Below, piece after piece: positions 45,473-57,534 of a DNA stretch of 64,000 bases. The notes under the pieces were generated by a model that made no database searches, was not told the DNA's origin, and saw nothing but the letters and a program-made list of their open reading frames with translations. Source of the DNA: Triticum aestivum. Lineage: Eukaryota > Streptophyta > Magnoliopsida > Poales > Poaceae. A program made the position numbers and the translations under genes. The stretch covers positions 127,973,116 through 128,037,115 of the forward strand of contig NC_057797.1 in assembly GCF_018294505.1 (NCBI RefSeq), read 5' to 3'. Every line of letters starts with the position of its first letter. Position 1 is the stretch's first letter.

Positions 45473-45615
45473 TATGATATAGAAACCAAACAGGTGGCAT
45501 TCACACAAAGCAAATCTAAACTAAGTTGATGACATATAAGATGAATAATGTAAGCAATGCGAGGTGCCATATGCATGATATGACCAACATCAGCATGCCA
45601 GGTTAGAGAAAACAC

Positions 45616-45806
45616 CTCAGGTGGTAAATAGGAGTGGTCGGCTCCCTCTGAATCCCCATCTGAATAGTTATCTTCCTCTGGAATACAATCTGGAATGGCG
45701 GGAGGGGGCACTTCGCCCACCATGGAGCGGCGTCTGCATGACATTGTATTCCCATGCAATGGTCTTCTCTTTTTATCTACATGTTCGGTACGATTGTGTA
45801 CAATAA
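45616..45806 (-). pseudogene. CACTA ORF2-type exon with PPE motif (copy 3)
   Basis: A 191-bp exon between a TCAG acceptor and donor GAG/GTGTTT. It reads CRRRSMVGEVPPPAIPD, an acidic run and ADHSYLPPE. The C-terminal SYLPPE and donor match copy 2. Confidence 0.45.
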
Positions 45807-45932
45807 CTGACATGCATAATAAAAAAATTAGTTATATTTTGTAAGGCCTAAGGGGTGCATGCAAAAATCAAGACTGATGGTAGCAAACGAGTGGATAGAT
45901 CCAAAAATAATGATAGCAGGTAGATTATACCT

Positions 45933-47810
45933 TCAGTTTAAAAAGATAGACAATGGATCATCTACTGCTTGTTGCGCACCCAACATGAACCACATAGAAG
46001 ACTCTAGATGAAAAAGATAGTAGACAGATACTATTAGTTGTTGCCTCGATATGCGACCCACGGGCACTTTAAAACTCAAGTTTGAACAATAAAGTAGCAG
46101 GTAATAATAACCTATGTATAACGTAAGCAAACACGGAAGACTGCGACCTCTCTTACGGAAATGTGTAGTTCTCAGGTTCATCTACTCAGTCGATGATGGT
46201 AATGCAGTTGGTGTGGCTGCCGGCAATGGGGGAGATGATCTGATGCGGCGAAATAAAGTTTGCAGGGGGAATCTCTGCTGTAGTGAACGCTTCTGTCGAG
46301 GGTGCACCTTAGGTGGGGTGGATGATGGCACGGCAGGAGCAGGACATAACACACAGAGTTTTCTTTGACGCCTATTTGAAAATGAAGTAAATCTGTAAGG
46401 GTTCCTTAGAATTGGAGGATTCTATAAACGCAGGGACAGGAAAAACATAGGAATAGGATAAGAAAGCACGTGCAAAACAAAGCATTTGGAAACATAGGAT
46501 TTCTGTGAACCTCGGTGTTTGGTTCACATGAATTGGAAAAACACAGGAATGGAGAAACATGGTCAAGTTAAAGTCAAACCACGTGAAAATGAAAAAAATA
46601 AGAATCTTATTATGCTAGTAATGCAATTAGTCCTGTTCTTCATGCATATTAATTTGAAAAGGACGTCCAACTGGATATTAAAATTCCTATCATTTTTCTT
46701 TGAAAGAGACACCAAAGGAAAAAATCCTCCAGTTTTGCTTTGCTCCACTCCTAACCAAATGCACGAATAGTAGTTCCATAGCAAAGGATCCCTAAGGGAC
46801 CGACATGAATGCACAGTAACAAAGTGATGCAACGAGTATACAACCTCTTTGGCATAGCCTTGTCGACCTCAACATCATTGGGTTGGACGTGGAGGGTGGT
46901 GATGCTGGTGTGACTGTCGGAGGCGGGGAAGAAGATCTGAGGCCTCTGGAAACGGCACCGAGGGTACTGCTCCATGGTGATGGACGGTTCCATTGTTGGA
47001 GCAGCTCCAGTGAGGTGTACGGCGTCGAGGCTGAAGCAGGACAAGACAGACAACGTTAATCTGAAGTGGGACTCTAATATCATCTGTAATAGATGATGTA
47101 AAATACATCACCAAAAAGTGCTAGATGTAAAACGCATCAGCCGCGCCACGGCCGCTCCGACAGATGCTGTAAATACTGTTTACTCTGAACTTAACTGAAG
47201 AAACTGAACTTAATAGTCAAAACTGAATTTTACTGTCGAAACTGATTGAACTAGTAGAAGAGCATTGCAATAGATGTTTAGGGCGTTCGAGCGCTAGTAT
47301 CAGACAAGCAGTGATCTAAATCAGTAGACGGTTGAGCAGGGAACGCACTAGCAGAGAGCAAGTTGTGCAGCAGAACCGCGAGCAAGTGCTAAAGCAGCAA
47401 CTCCTGTAGCTGCCAGAGGTCGTACAGCAGCAGCAACGCGAGTGAGAGCAAGAGCAGAGCAGCAGCACGAACGAGAGCAAGAGCGGAGCAGCAGCACGAC
47501 CGACAGCAATAGCAGAGCAGAGCAGCAACACGAAGTGGCCGCCGAGGAAGCAACAACATGGGGGAGATACGTTGTGGATGAAGTGGCCGGTGACGGCGCC
47601 GTCGATGGAGACCCGCCATGGTTGCTCGGTATCGAGCACCGGCAGCCCCGTGCAATCGAATAAAAGATAAAATGCAGTGGTGAGTGCAGAACCTCCTTGG
47701 TGGTGCCGAGTTGGCCTCGGCTTCATCGGAAGAATTGGTGAGGGTGCTGCTGTTCCGGTGGGGCAGGTCAAGACGGCGCTGTGGGGATGGAGGCGGCGTG
47801 ATAGATATGT
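45933..47810 (-). other. Remaining CACTA interior, weak exon-like pieces
   Basis: GC-richer islands near 46180-46370, 46870-47050 and 47530-47790 contain short minus-strand frames, separated by AT-rich intron-like sequence. A CAG/AGC-rich tract at 47390-47530 is low complexity. They probably belong to the 5' part of the ORF2-type gene, but I could not connect the frames. Confidence 0.35.
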
Positions 47811-48340
47811 GGAAAGTAATTAATAAGAGGTGGTTACATAATATGTTACTGTAACATAGCGCTTTCCAAGACAAGATAAATGAAGCCATCTATGATACTA
47901 CTATTATGTTACTTTGCATTATGAAGGTAATAACTTAGACTAGTGTCATATGCATAACACTAGTCTAAGTTAATCCCCACTCTCTATTTGCCTCTCTCCT
48001 CATTAATTACTTGCCACCTCATCATTTTTGCTTATGTGGCATCTATGTTACTCCCACTATGACCAGCCTCAGACTAGTCATAGTGGGGAGTAACTTAGAG
48101 CAGTAACATGCATATGTTACTACTTCCACAGCGGGTAGTAACATATGTGTTGTGTCATGCATCACTTTATTTATTAGGTTATAGACTCATCTTTTCTTGA
48201 TATGTGTGATGTTACAGTAACTAGCTATGTTACCACATGCATCTCTTTCTTCATTAATTACATGCCACATCATCTATTTTGCCTAGATAAGTGTGATGTT
48301 ACCACCTATGTTACTCCCATTGTGGGTAGTCTCATGCGCA
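47811..48340. mobile_element. Cluster of two related palindromic MITEs
   Basis: The second unit runs from about 48071 to 48333, with imperfect terminal inverted repeats (GACTAGTCATAGTGGGGAGT against ACTCCCATTGTGGGTAGTC). The first unit (to about 48070) ends in ACTCCCACTATGACCAG and contains a perfect 15-bp inverted repeat at 47932-47946 / 47957-47971. Both share GTTACTGTAACAT and CATTAATTAC motifs. The superfamily is uncertain. Confidence 0.6.
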
Positions 48341-48658
48341 GAGAAATTAGGATCGGAGGGAGTACTACTAGTAGTACTACTTTGATGTGTCGCGTCAACT
48401 CGCACAAGTATGCAACACTTCCTGAACAAACAAGCATATAAGTTGTTATACTTACTTCTTATAAGCAATTATACTTCTTACCCAAAGGATCTTTATATCC
48501 AATAGACACAAAATATCCATTCGACTGTTGGAAATTGCTTTAACTAATAATCTGATGTCGAAGTAATTGTTGCATCGCCACCAAATCCCACCATCTCTTA
48601 ATCTAAAGAAGACCGAGCTAACCCCTATATTAGCATATTACTAAGATAAACAGAAGGC
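48341..48658. other. Host flank: original 3' side of the SINA-like gene
   Basis: This is sequence left of element H. Because H has a target duplication, the ancestral order joined it to 62428 onward, so it is the downstream flank of the SINA-like gene. It contains a leftover GGATCGGAGGGAGTA (Stowaway-like end), an 18-bp palindrome (48361-48378) and a short repeat shared with 63540-63568. No gene. Confidence 0.6.
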
Positions 48659-48663
48659 ACTGT
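48659..48663. repeat. Target-site duplication of element H, left copy (ACTGT)
   Basis: ACTGT before the LTR, repeated at 62423-62427. Confidence 0.93.
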
Positions 48664-51600
48664 TGTCACGACCGGTTTTCCAATAAAAATATTTATTGAT
48701 AAACCAGTCTTTTGAGTCCAGTATGAGAGAAATCCTCCTCACTGGTAGACAATTCCTTGATACAATAAGCCAGTAGCATAAAAATATATTACAGGGTTGA
48801 ACTGTGGCTGCACAACCAAATTATTACAAGCACGCCAATAATCATACATAATGGCGGACAGAACACAGTGGTGTGGAGACATACTACTGACTCAAGGATA
48901 GGCTGGTGGTGGAAAAACACAGCGGGAAGGGAAATACAAGACTCTAAGAATATCATTTCATCGAACGTCGGGGTGAGGCTCGATAAATTTATTTGGTAGC
49001 GGAAGCGGATATAAAACAGTGGCCAAATCCAGGGTCGCACGAGACTGACTGGGACTCCTCTAAGTGTCGGACTCGCTATCGAACTCTTCATCCATGAGAT
49101 CGCCTTCGTCAGCATCTGGCCAAATCAACAAGCCAGTGAGTACTTTGAAAGTACTCGCAAGACAGTTCGGACGTAAGATATAACAAATGCATGCATGGAT
49201 GCAACATGATTAATTCCTTAATGCACAATAAATAAAATTGGCATAACGGGTAAGTAAAAAGGGAAAACAGCGGTAGTCCGCCTGAAATTTCACAGAACAT
49301 AAATAAGGACCGATCGGGTGTCTGAAGCGACGCCTCGAAAGGTGAACAAATAAAAATAAGGAGAATGATGCCACAGTCGGGCATCTTAGCGACACCACAT
49401 AAAGGGCTTTAAAAGAAATGCCACGGTCGGACGTCTGAGCGACATCACAGAAAGGGCTTTAAAAGAAATGCCACAGTCGGACGTCTGAGCGACATCGCAG
49501 AAAGGGCTTTAAAAGAAATGCCTCAGTCGGACGTCTGAGCGACATCGCGGAAAGGGCTTTAAAGGAAATGCCTCAGTCGGACGTCTGAGCGACATCACAT
49601 AAAGGGCTTTAAAAGAAATGCCACAGTCGGACGTCTGAGCGACATCACAAAAAGGGCTTTAAAAGAAATGCCACAGTCGGACGTCTGAGCGACATCACAA
49701 AAAGGGCTTTTATTCACAAGTAAATAATACTCATAATAAACATTCAATTCATGAAAACAAACGGGTTAGTCCATCCACAGGGATAATCATTCAATCGGAC
49801 TTAGCACTCATGCGATTCACCGGAGTCTCTGTCATCAAAGCTGACAATTGATTAGGATAAGATGGAACGAAACTTGACATGGAAGAGATGATTTGGAGGA
49901 ATATATGACTCTGCAGAGTTTGTACAAAATTTTTCCCGCAGTCAACGGATTTCCGTAGTCACGAAGGACTAGTTCCGTTTATGGTATTTCGGAAGAAAAC
50001 ACAGCTAACCGGTACACACCCATCCTACCTCTCGATGCTAGGAATCACCCTAGTCATCGTCCAAGAAAAACTTTTGAGACGGGGAGATCACAATCTCGAA
50101 TAGCATGGGATCAAATTTATATATGCGCGCTCTAAGGGGTGCCCCCCTCTCGGTCCCAACCGGAAACACCCATGCCCCCTGACCGGATGACTGGCTTTAA
50201 TCCAGGGCCATGGAACCATCATCACGGCCTCTCCTCTTTGGTGTGTACCATGCAAGCGGTTTGCAACTTACTAAACCATATTCCTTGCGGAAAACATGTG
50301 GTAGTACAAGAAAGGAAATGATAGGTACTGGACCGATATTGTTTGACACTGAAGTCACATAGTCTGGCGTAAGACTGGCATGCTACAACACTGCCATCGT
50401 ACCCATCCTCATGCCAACACATGGCCATTCATATTCACATACATCCACGTATGGACCATTGAACTCACTCACCTTATTATCACATGAAATAAGGTTCATC
50501 GGTATGCTCACCGACATGCCATGAAACTAACTAAATGCAAAACATGCCAAGACACTCATCATATCAAAAGTTCAAACATGCTTGCCTGGTTCAGAGTAGT
50601 CGAAGCCTAGCTCGGTGAAGTTCGCGGCCCTGTCACCTCCTTCGGTATCTACGGTTTAAAGAAAATATATGTGCTAACGTAAATACCAAGGAGAGCACAG
50701 AAGGTAAACCAAATATTTTTCAAATAAATCTGATAAAAACTAGACAAAATTTTAAAGAGAACAGAAAAAGAATCAATCAAAAATACTTTTCTGATTAAAA
50801 GTTATAAGGGTTTTTGTCCAGGGACTTATCTGTAATGAAACAGAAGATTTCCAGGGGCTAGTTTATAAAAACAGAAAACGCTTCGGTAGCGACTACGCCA
50901 GCCCGAAGAGAAAGCGCATTCTGCCCGAAGGCGCTTCCAGAAAACGATTCGAAGAGAGAGCAGAGAGGCTGACGGTGGGGTCCCACCCGTCAGGTTCAAA
51001 TGTTCAAACGGGGCGGCAGAGTTCGCCGGCGCCCGAGAGCCGCGGTGGTCGCCGGCGGCGATCCACGGCGAGGCAGAGAGATCGGGGAGTACCTCCGTGC
51101 TCGGGGTACCCTTCCGCGTCAGTTGATGGTGGTGTTGGTCGCCGGTGAGCACCACGTCGACGGTGGTCTCAACTCCGGCGGACGGTGGTTCGGGCGTGGA
51201 TGGAGCTCGTCGGAGAGGGCTGCAAAGATTAAATTGAAGAGGGGGTTATGCTCCTGGCAGCTAGAGAAGGTAACGAATGGGGTTTGAGCGCCGGAGATGG
51301 CCTCACCAGAACGAATCGGGCTGGAGGCCGAGGCGGGGCGAGGCGGCCGGAGCTGGGGGAGGAGACCTCCTCGAGGTCCCCCTAGTGGCCTGGCGGGGTG
51401 TTGGTGAGTAGTGGGGGTGCTGCGTGCACGAGAGTGAGCTCGGGACCCCTTTGTATAGGCGGTCTGAGGTGGTTGCCGTGAACGAGGATCACCGGCGAGC
51501 GATTACGGTGGCGCAGTGCTCGGTCGGGGTGGTTAGGGGGTCGAGCGTCATCACGGAGGTTCAATGGTTCCGTTTTAGTGCTAAACTGGCCGGGGTTTGG

Positions 51601-52738
51601 GTGTTTGGGTCGAGCTCGACGGAACGGTGAGGGTGCGGGCCCGTCGGCAGCGAAGAGCGTGTTCCGTGCTTGCCGGCCACGGTGGCTGTGCTACGGGCGT
51701 GCGCTGGCGTGCATGAGGCCACGCGGAGAGCCAGGGAGCGATGGGCGGCGCGGAACGGCGTTCTGCCATGGTGTGCCTCCTGTCGGCCGCCACGGGAGGT
51801 CCCGACGCCGCAGAAGACGCCGGCGAGGGCGGGCCAGCGCGCTACCGACGCCAGGAAGGCTCCACGCACGCGTGTGCAGCTTCGGACAAGAGGAATCGGC
51901 GGCGAGGAACGTGCCAAGGGCACTGTGGCCGCGTGACTGAAACTGACGGACGGAAGATGACACTGAAACTGAATTTTCTAAACTTTGAACAGTAACAGTG
52001 CCCACCAGGTGTTCGACCGAATGAAATTGGCCTCTGGTGATTTTTCCTTGAGCTGATTTTTGGTGGAGTGGCTTCTCATTGCTCAAATAGGCTGCCTGAA
52101 TTTTGGTGGAATTTTTGGAGGAGTGTAGATATGAATTTCACCAAATTTGGCAAATCTGGTCCAAACTTGCAGAGACTGTATTTTGAAAAATTTGAAAAGA
52201 GGAGGAGTGGATCAAGATGGTTCTGGGTTGTGGGTTCAAAGGACAATCCAGGAGAATTGGTTTGAGGTCAAAACTCAAATGCAATAGGGCACTTGCTTTG
52301 AAAATCTCTCAGGCTCCAAATAATTTTCAGAATTGAATTGAGGGAAAAAAATAATTAGAATAAAATCCAAAAGCAGTTTGGATTAGTTGGGACAGAGAAT
52401 TTAGGTTGATCACAAGGGGGAGGGGAGGTTTTGGAGGGGTTTTACCACATGGGCAAAAATGCCAAGTCATGGTGGTTCCAAGATATGAAAATCCCAAATT
52501 TCATGGAGTTTCTTTTTAAAAGAAAAAGATTAAACTCCCAAAATAATTTTGGGAGAGAACCAACAGAGAAGAAGTTTCAAAAGGTCAAACACCAAAGTTT
52601 GAAGCAAGAATAAAGACCTTGCCAAAGGAAAGAAAGTTTTTTAAGAGGAAGGTTTTCTGGAAAATTTTAAATGGCCTCTTTTCAAAAACCACAAAGTTTT
52701 TTTGCTGGAAACCAAAGTAAAAATTTTGGAGTGTCACA
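48664..52738 (-). repeat. Element H 3' LTR (4,075 bp)
   Basis: TGTCACGACCGG to GAGTGTCACA in window orientation. It holds seven 50-bp tandem units at 49368-49717. The TATA position reads TTTGTATA (51450-51457), so the minus strand has TATACAAA instead of the TATATAAA of the other LTR. GC-rich frames at 51000-51950 are judged non-coding because the same frames differ freely between LTRs. Confidence 0.93.
49368..49717. repeat. Seven 50-bp tandem units in the H 3' LTR
   Basis: Units contain CGGACGTCTGAGCGACATC and AAGGGCTTTAAAAGAA with a few substitutions. The first unit is the most diverged, and the last runs into TTTTATTCAC. Confidence 0.92.
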
Positions 52739-52759
52739 ACACCTACCCCCTTAGGAAAA
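52739..52759 (-). promoter_or_regulatory. Element H polypurine tract
   Basis: The minus strand reads CCTAAGGGGGTAGGTGT immediately before the LTR start TGTGACACTCC. Confidence 0.8.
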
Positions 52760-55700
52760 ATCTCGTCCCCGAGATTTCAGCTGATCCTTAAATAAGTGTG
52801 GATGCTCTGTCCGAAGAAAATCCTCGCTTTCCCAAGTTGCTTCACTGTCGGTGTGATTGCTCCACTGGACTTTGAAAAACTTGATGGTTTTCTGTCGGGT
52901 CCTCCTTTTAGACTCCTCTAATATTCTTATGGGACGTTCTCGATAAGTGAGGTCTGGCTGTATGTCAATGTTCTCATGAGATACTTGTTTCTCTGGGTTG
53001 CTTACGCACTTCCTTAATTGAGAGACGTGGAACACGTCGTGAATGTCGGACAAGTCTTCGGGTAAGTCTAGCTGGTAGGCTACAGTGCCTCTTCGTGCCA
53101 CTATGCAAAATGGTCCAATGAATCTTGGTGCTAATTTTCCTTTAATCTTAAACCGTTGCAATCCTCTCATCGGGGATACTCTCAAGTATACGAATTCACC
53201 GGGTTCGAAGCTGACCCCACGATGTTTCTGATCATAATAACTTTTCTGTCGACTTTGGGCGGTCTTAAGTCGGTCCCTGATCAGCTTGACTTTTTCCTCG
53301 GCTTCTCTGAGCATATCTGGTCCGAAGATGCGGCTGTCTCCGGTCTCTGACCAATTTAACGGGGTACGACATCTCCTTCCGTATAGGGCTTCGAAAGGAG
53401 CCATTTGCAGGCTGGCCTGGTAACTGTTGTTGTATGCGAACTCGGCATATGGCAGGCTGTCCTCCCAACTGGTTCCATAGGTGAGGACACATGCTCTCAG
53501 CATGTCTTCTAAAACCTGGTTTACGCGTTCTGTTTGTCCATCAGTCTGTGGATGGTATGCGGTACTGAAGGCTAGTTGGGTTCCCAGAGCCTGTTGTAAT
53601 TGCTCCCAAAATCTTGAGACGAACTGAGTGCCTCTGTCGGAAATTATAGTCTTCGGGACACCGTGCAGACAGACTATGCGGGAAAGATAAATCCTGGCAA
53701 GCCTCTGAGTGGTGTAGGTTGTCTTCACTGGAATAAAGTGTGCTACTTTGGTCAACCTGTCAGTGATGACCCATATGGCATCATTCCCGTGTCGTGACCG
53801 AGGTAATCCGACAATAAAATCCATCCCTATTTCATCCCATTTCCACTCAGGTATTTTGTTAGGTTGCAGTAGTCCGGCTGGTCTCTGATGTTCAGCTTTT
53901 ATGCATTGACATGAGTCGCAACATGCAATGAAAGCGGCTATGTCCCTCTTCATACCGTGCCACCAAAATCTTTCCTGAATATCCTTATACATTTTGGTTC
54001 CTCCAGGGTGGATCGAATATGGAGTGGTGTGTGCTTCAGTTAAAACTTGCCGTTTAAGGTCTTCTATGTTTGGCACGCATAGCCTTTCTCTGTACCATAA
54101 TGTTCCTTCATTGTCTATGACGAATTCCGAGGCCTTGCCCATACTCAACTTCCTTTTAATTCCTTCAATGCTGGGGTGACCGGACTGAGCCTCTTTAATT
54201 TTCTCCACAAGGTGTGGTTGTATTTCCAAGTTTGCTATGGTGCCTTCTGCTACCATTATCAAGTTGAGCTTGACAAATTCTTGATGGAATTCGAGTCTCA
54301 AGCTGTGCAGATAGTTCCCGTCGGAGCTGGGGTTCCGACTCAGGGCATCGGCCACTATGTTTGCTTTCCCTGGATGGTAATGGATACCAACATCATAATC
54401 CTTTACCAATTCCAACCAGGGGCGTTGCCGTAAATTTAGTTCTGGCTGCATAAAAATGTATTTGAGGCTTTTGTGATCCGTATATATCTCACATCGATTC
54501 CCAAGTAGGAAATGCCTCCATTCCTTGAGTGCATGAATAACTGCTGCCATTTCTAAATCATGAGTGGGATAATTTTCCTCGTGTTTGCGAAGTTGCCTTG
54601 AAGCGTAGGCGACAACCTTGCCTTCTTGCATCAACACGCATCCGAGACCCTTTCTGGATGCGTCACAAAATACTTCAAAATTCTTGTGTATATCGGGTAC
54701 AATTAATACTGGTGCTGTTGTTAGTTTCCGCTTTAGCTCTTGGAAACTTTTCTTGCAGGCTTCTGTCCATTCAAACTTCTTATCTTTCTTGAGTAACTGT
54801 GTCATAGGCTTGGATATGGTGGAAAATCCTTCAATAAATCTGCGGTAATATCCTGCCATTCCCAAGAAACTTCGTATGTCTGTTACGCTGGCTGGTGACT
54901 TCCAGTCAAGTACGGCCTTGACTTTCTCTGGGTCCACTGCTATACCGTCTTGAGTCAGCACGTGGCCTAGAAAACCTACTTGTCTTAACCAAAATTCGCA
55001 CTTGCTGAACTTGGCATACAATTGGTGTTTCCTTAGCTCTCCTAGTACAATCCTGAGATGTTCTGCGTGCTCTTCTGGTGTTTTGGAGTATACCAGAATA
55101 TCGTCGATGAATACTATGACGAATTTGTCCATAAACTTCATAAATACTTTGTTCATGAGGTGAACAAAATATGCCAGGGCGTTAGTTAATCCAAATGGCA
55201 TCACTGTGAACTCGTACAGTCCATATCTGGAGGTGAAGGCTGTTTTGGGGATATCTTCCGTTCATACCTTCAATTGATGGTATCCTGACCTTAAGTCAAT
55301 TTTTGAGAATACCTTGGCCTGAGCAAGTTGATCAAACAAATCGTTTATCCTTGGCATCGGGTATTTGTTTTTGACTGTGACCATGTTAAGTGCTCGATAG
55401 TCGATACACAATCTCAGTGTTCCATCCTTCTTCTTGGCAAATAAAATTGGTGATCCCCAAGGTGAGGAGCTGGCCCGAATGTATCCTTTATCCAGTAATT
55501 CCTTTATTTGCTTCTTCAATTCGATCAACTCGGATGGTGCCATTCTGTATGGTTTCTTGTATATGGGGTGGTTCCTGGTGCTAGCTCAATGCGGAATTCT
55601 ATTTCTCGATCTGGTGGCATGCCTGGCAGCTCTTCAGGGAATACATCTGGAAATTCACACACTACTGGAACCTTGTTTAGCTCAGAAACGTCCACCTTAT

Positions 55701-57192
55701 TTAATCTCGGTTGCCGGGGTCTTTTTCCCTCCTTGGCTGATACTCTTATTGTCTTCCCTTGGTGGTGTGTGAGAATCACGGTCCTGTTGAAGCAGTCGAT
55801 AAAACCTTTATTGGTGGTTAGCCAATCCATCCCTAGGATGACATCCAGTCCTTTATTGTCCAATACAATAAGATTTGCGTGAAACTCCAATCCTTCAAAC
55901 TCAATGACCACATTCTGACAGTAATTCTGAGAAACTTGCTGAATCCCGGGGGACTTGATTATTATGGATTTCTCCAAAGGAAGCATCGAAAAATTATTTT
56001 GCAAAGCAAAACTTTTCGAGATGAAAGAGTGAGAAGCTCCAGAATCAAACAAAACCATTGCAGGTATTGTGTTGACAGGAAACGTACCGAGTACGATATC
56101 CGAAGCATTTTGTGCCTCCTCTTTGGTTACGTGGTTCAGATGACCCTTCCTGTGGTTATTGTTGGGATTGAAATTGTTTCGTTTGGGCGCTGAATTATTG
56201 CCGCCGTTGTTCGGCTTTGGGGTTGAATTCCTTGGCTTGGGGCACTGTTTGGCATAGTGCCCTTCTTCTCCACAAGCGTAACAAGTAACGCCGGGGCGAT
56301 AGGTGAATTCCTTGTCCCTTGCATGAAAATTCTTGATTGGGCGTGAGACATTGGATGAGAATTTGGGTGTCCCACCCTTTTTAAAATCTATCTTGCTTCG
56401 GTGATTGCGAGTGTGATTAGTTTGGTCCCTTTTTCGCTTGCGGATATCTTCCAGACTGCGTCTCTCATTTTCCAGAGTAATGGCCTTGTCCACCAGCGTT
56501 TTAAAATCAGGAAAAGTGTGCACGACCAGTTGGCATTTAAGTGCGGGCGCCAGACCGTCAAGGAATTTCTCCATCTTCTTGATTTCAGTCATACGCTCCT
56601 CATTGGCGTAGCGGGATAATAGGGTAAATTGACTGTTGTAATCTGACACTGTCATGTTCCTTTGTTTGAGGTCATCAAATTCTCTCTTCTTGATTTTCAT
56701 AATACTCTTAGGAATATGTGCACCACAGAAACCTTCCTTGAAATCATCCCAGGTTATGTCATTTTCGTTGGGATGCATGTGCAGAAAATTCTCCCACCAC
56801 GATGCGGCTGCTCCTGTGAGATAGTGTGGAGCATAAAGTACTTTCTCGAGATCTGAACACTTTGCAATAATTAATTTCCTCTCCATATCTCGAAGCCAGT
56901 CCTCGGCTTCAAGAGGCTTGTCAGTGTGAGAAAATGTTTGAGGACGTGTCTTCTGTAGCTCAGATAACTTGGAATGTTGCTGATACTGTCCATGATGATT
57001 TCCCATGTTGATGACTTGGTTCATTATTTCACGATGTTGTTGCTGACTCTGTTCATAAAGGCGACACATTTGTGAAAGTGCCGATTCATTGCCCGGTTAG
57101 CTTGACTGTCCCTGAGTGAACTCGTTGCTGGGTTGTGCATCATAATTTTCCTCTGATGGAATTGGCATGGAGCGAGTCCAAGGACGAGACAT
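52751..57192 (-). pseudogene. Element H gag-pol with chromodomain
   Basis: gag starts MSRPWTRSMPIPSEENYDA, has a TAA near 57098, and is then open from 57069 to 55525. It has AEDWLRDMERKL and GAAASWWENFL, a CCHC knuckle (CYACGEEGHYAKQC) and the protease site VLFDSGASHSFIS. A one-base frame change near 55,580 leads to the RT start ([19 protein letters not shown]). A TGA at 55262-55264 stands where Arg (CGA) is usual before TEDIP. The rest (55259-52751) is open: [11 protein letters not shown], RNase [15 protein letters not shown], integrase [16 protein letters not shown] with [16 protein letters not shown], and chromodomain-like [20 protein letters not shown]. Only three lesions, consistent with the low LTR divergence. 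Confidence 0.92.
52760..52775 (-). promoter_or_regulatory. Inverted repeat at the end of H gag-pol
   Basis: ATCTCGGGGACGAGAT, with 6-bp arms, overlaps the last codons of pol. Compare 36765-36779 in element G. Confidence 0.4.
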
Positions 57193-57534
57193 TTTTCACT
57201 CTGGGGATATATTTTGTAAAACCCATAAGAAAAGCGGAAAGAGTCGCAAAAACAAATCCAAAAAAAAAAGCATAGAGCTGGCAAATAGAATTAAATAATT
57301 CAGCTTACTTAAGAAAAACAAATCGACTTGCGCACGGAGAAGGACTGCTCATTACATATCTTACACGCGGGCGGTAATTATACAATACATCACTCAGGAT
57401 ATGCGTACCTAATCCTGACATGTTATTTAGGCTAGTGCACTTCTCCAGATCCTACATGATGCGCAAACAGGCTACTTCTCACAGCCTATCCACATATCTT
57501 ACAAAGCGGTACAATACACGGCAGCTAAGCGTAC

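Larger units (their letters stand above)
41699..47810 (-). mobile_element. CACTA (DTC) transposon, one end, truncated
   Basis: The left terminus CACTACAAAAAAAAG is the CACTA signature. It is followed by subterminal inverted motifs (TCATCACGGAAGTG and its complement) and by GGCCCAT/GGCCCGT-rich repeats to 42900. Minus-strand exon-like pieces of an ORF2-type protein follow from 43215. No transposase domain and no second terminus were found; sequence character changes to MITEs near 47810. The left 3-bp target site would be TCT. The right boundary is approximate. Confidence 0.75.

Noticed and set aside
47316..47889. Cys/Ser/Leu-rich frames of 150-166 codons on the minus strand
   Set aside because: CAG/AGC-rich low-complexity tract; overlapping frames are both open and neither shows a domain.
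49368..49717. Regular 50-bp repeat array resembling a CRISPR array
   Set aside because: Units are directly adjacent with no unique spacers and lie in a plant LTR.
51000..51940. Several Arg/Ala-rich frames up to 120 codons, and the 171-codon frame in the other LTR (61109-61624)
   Set aside because: GC-rich LTR sequence. The frames break differently between the two LTR copies and are open on both strands.
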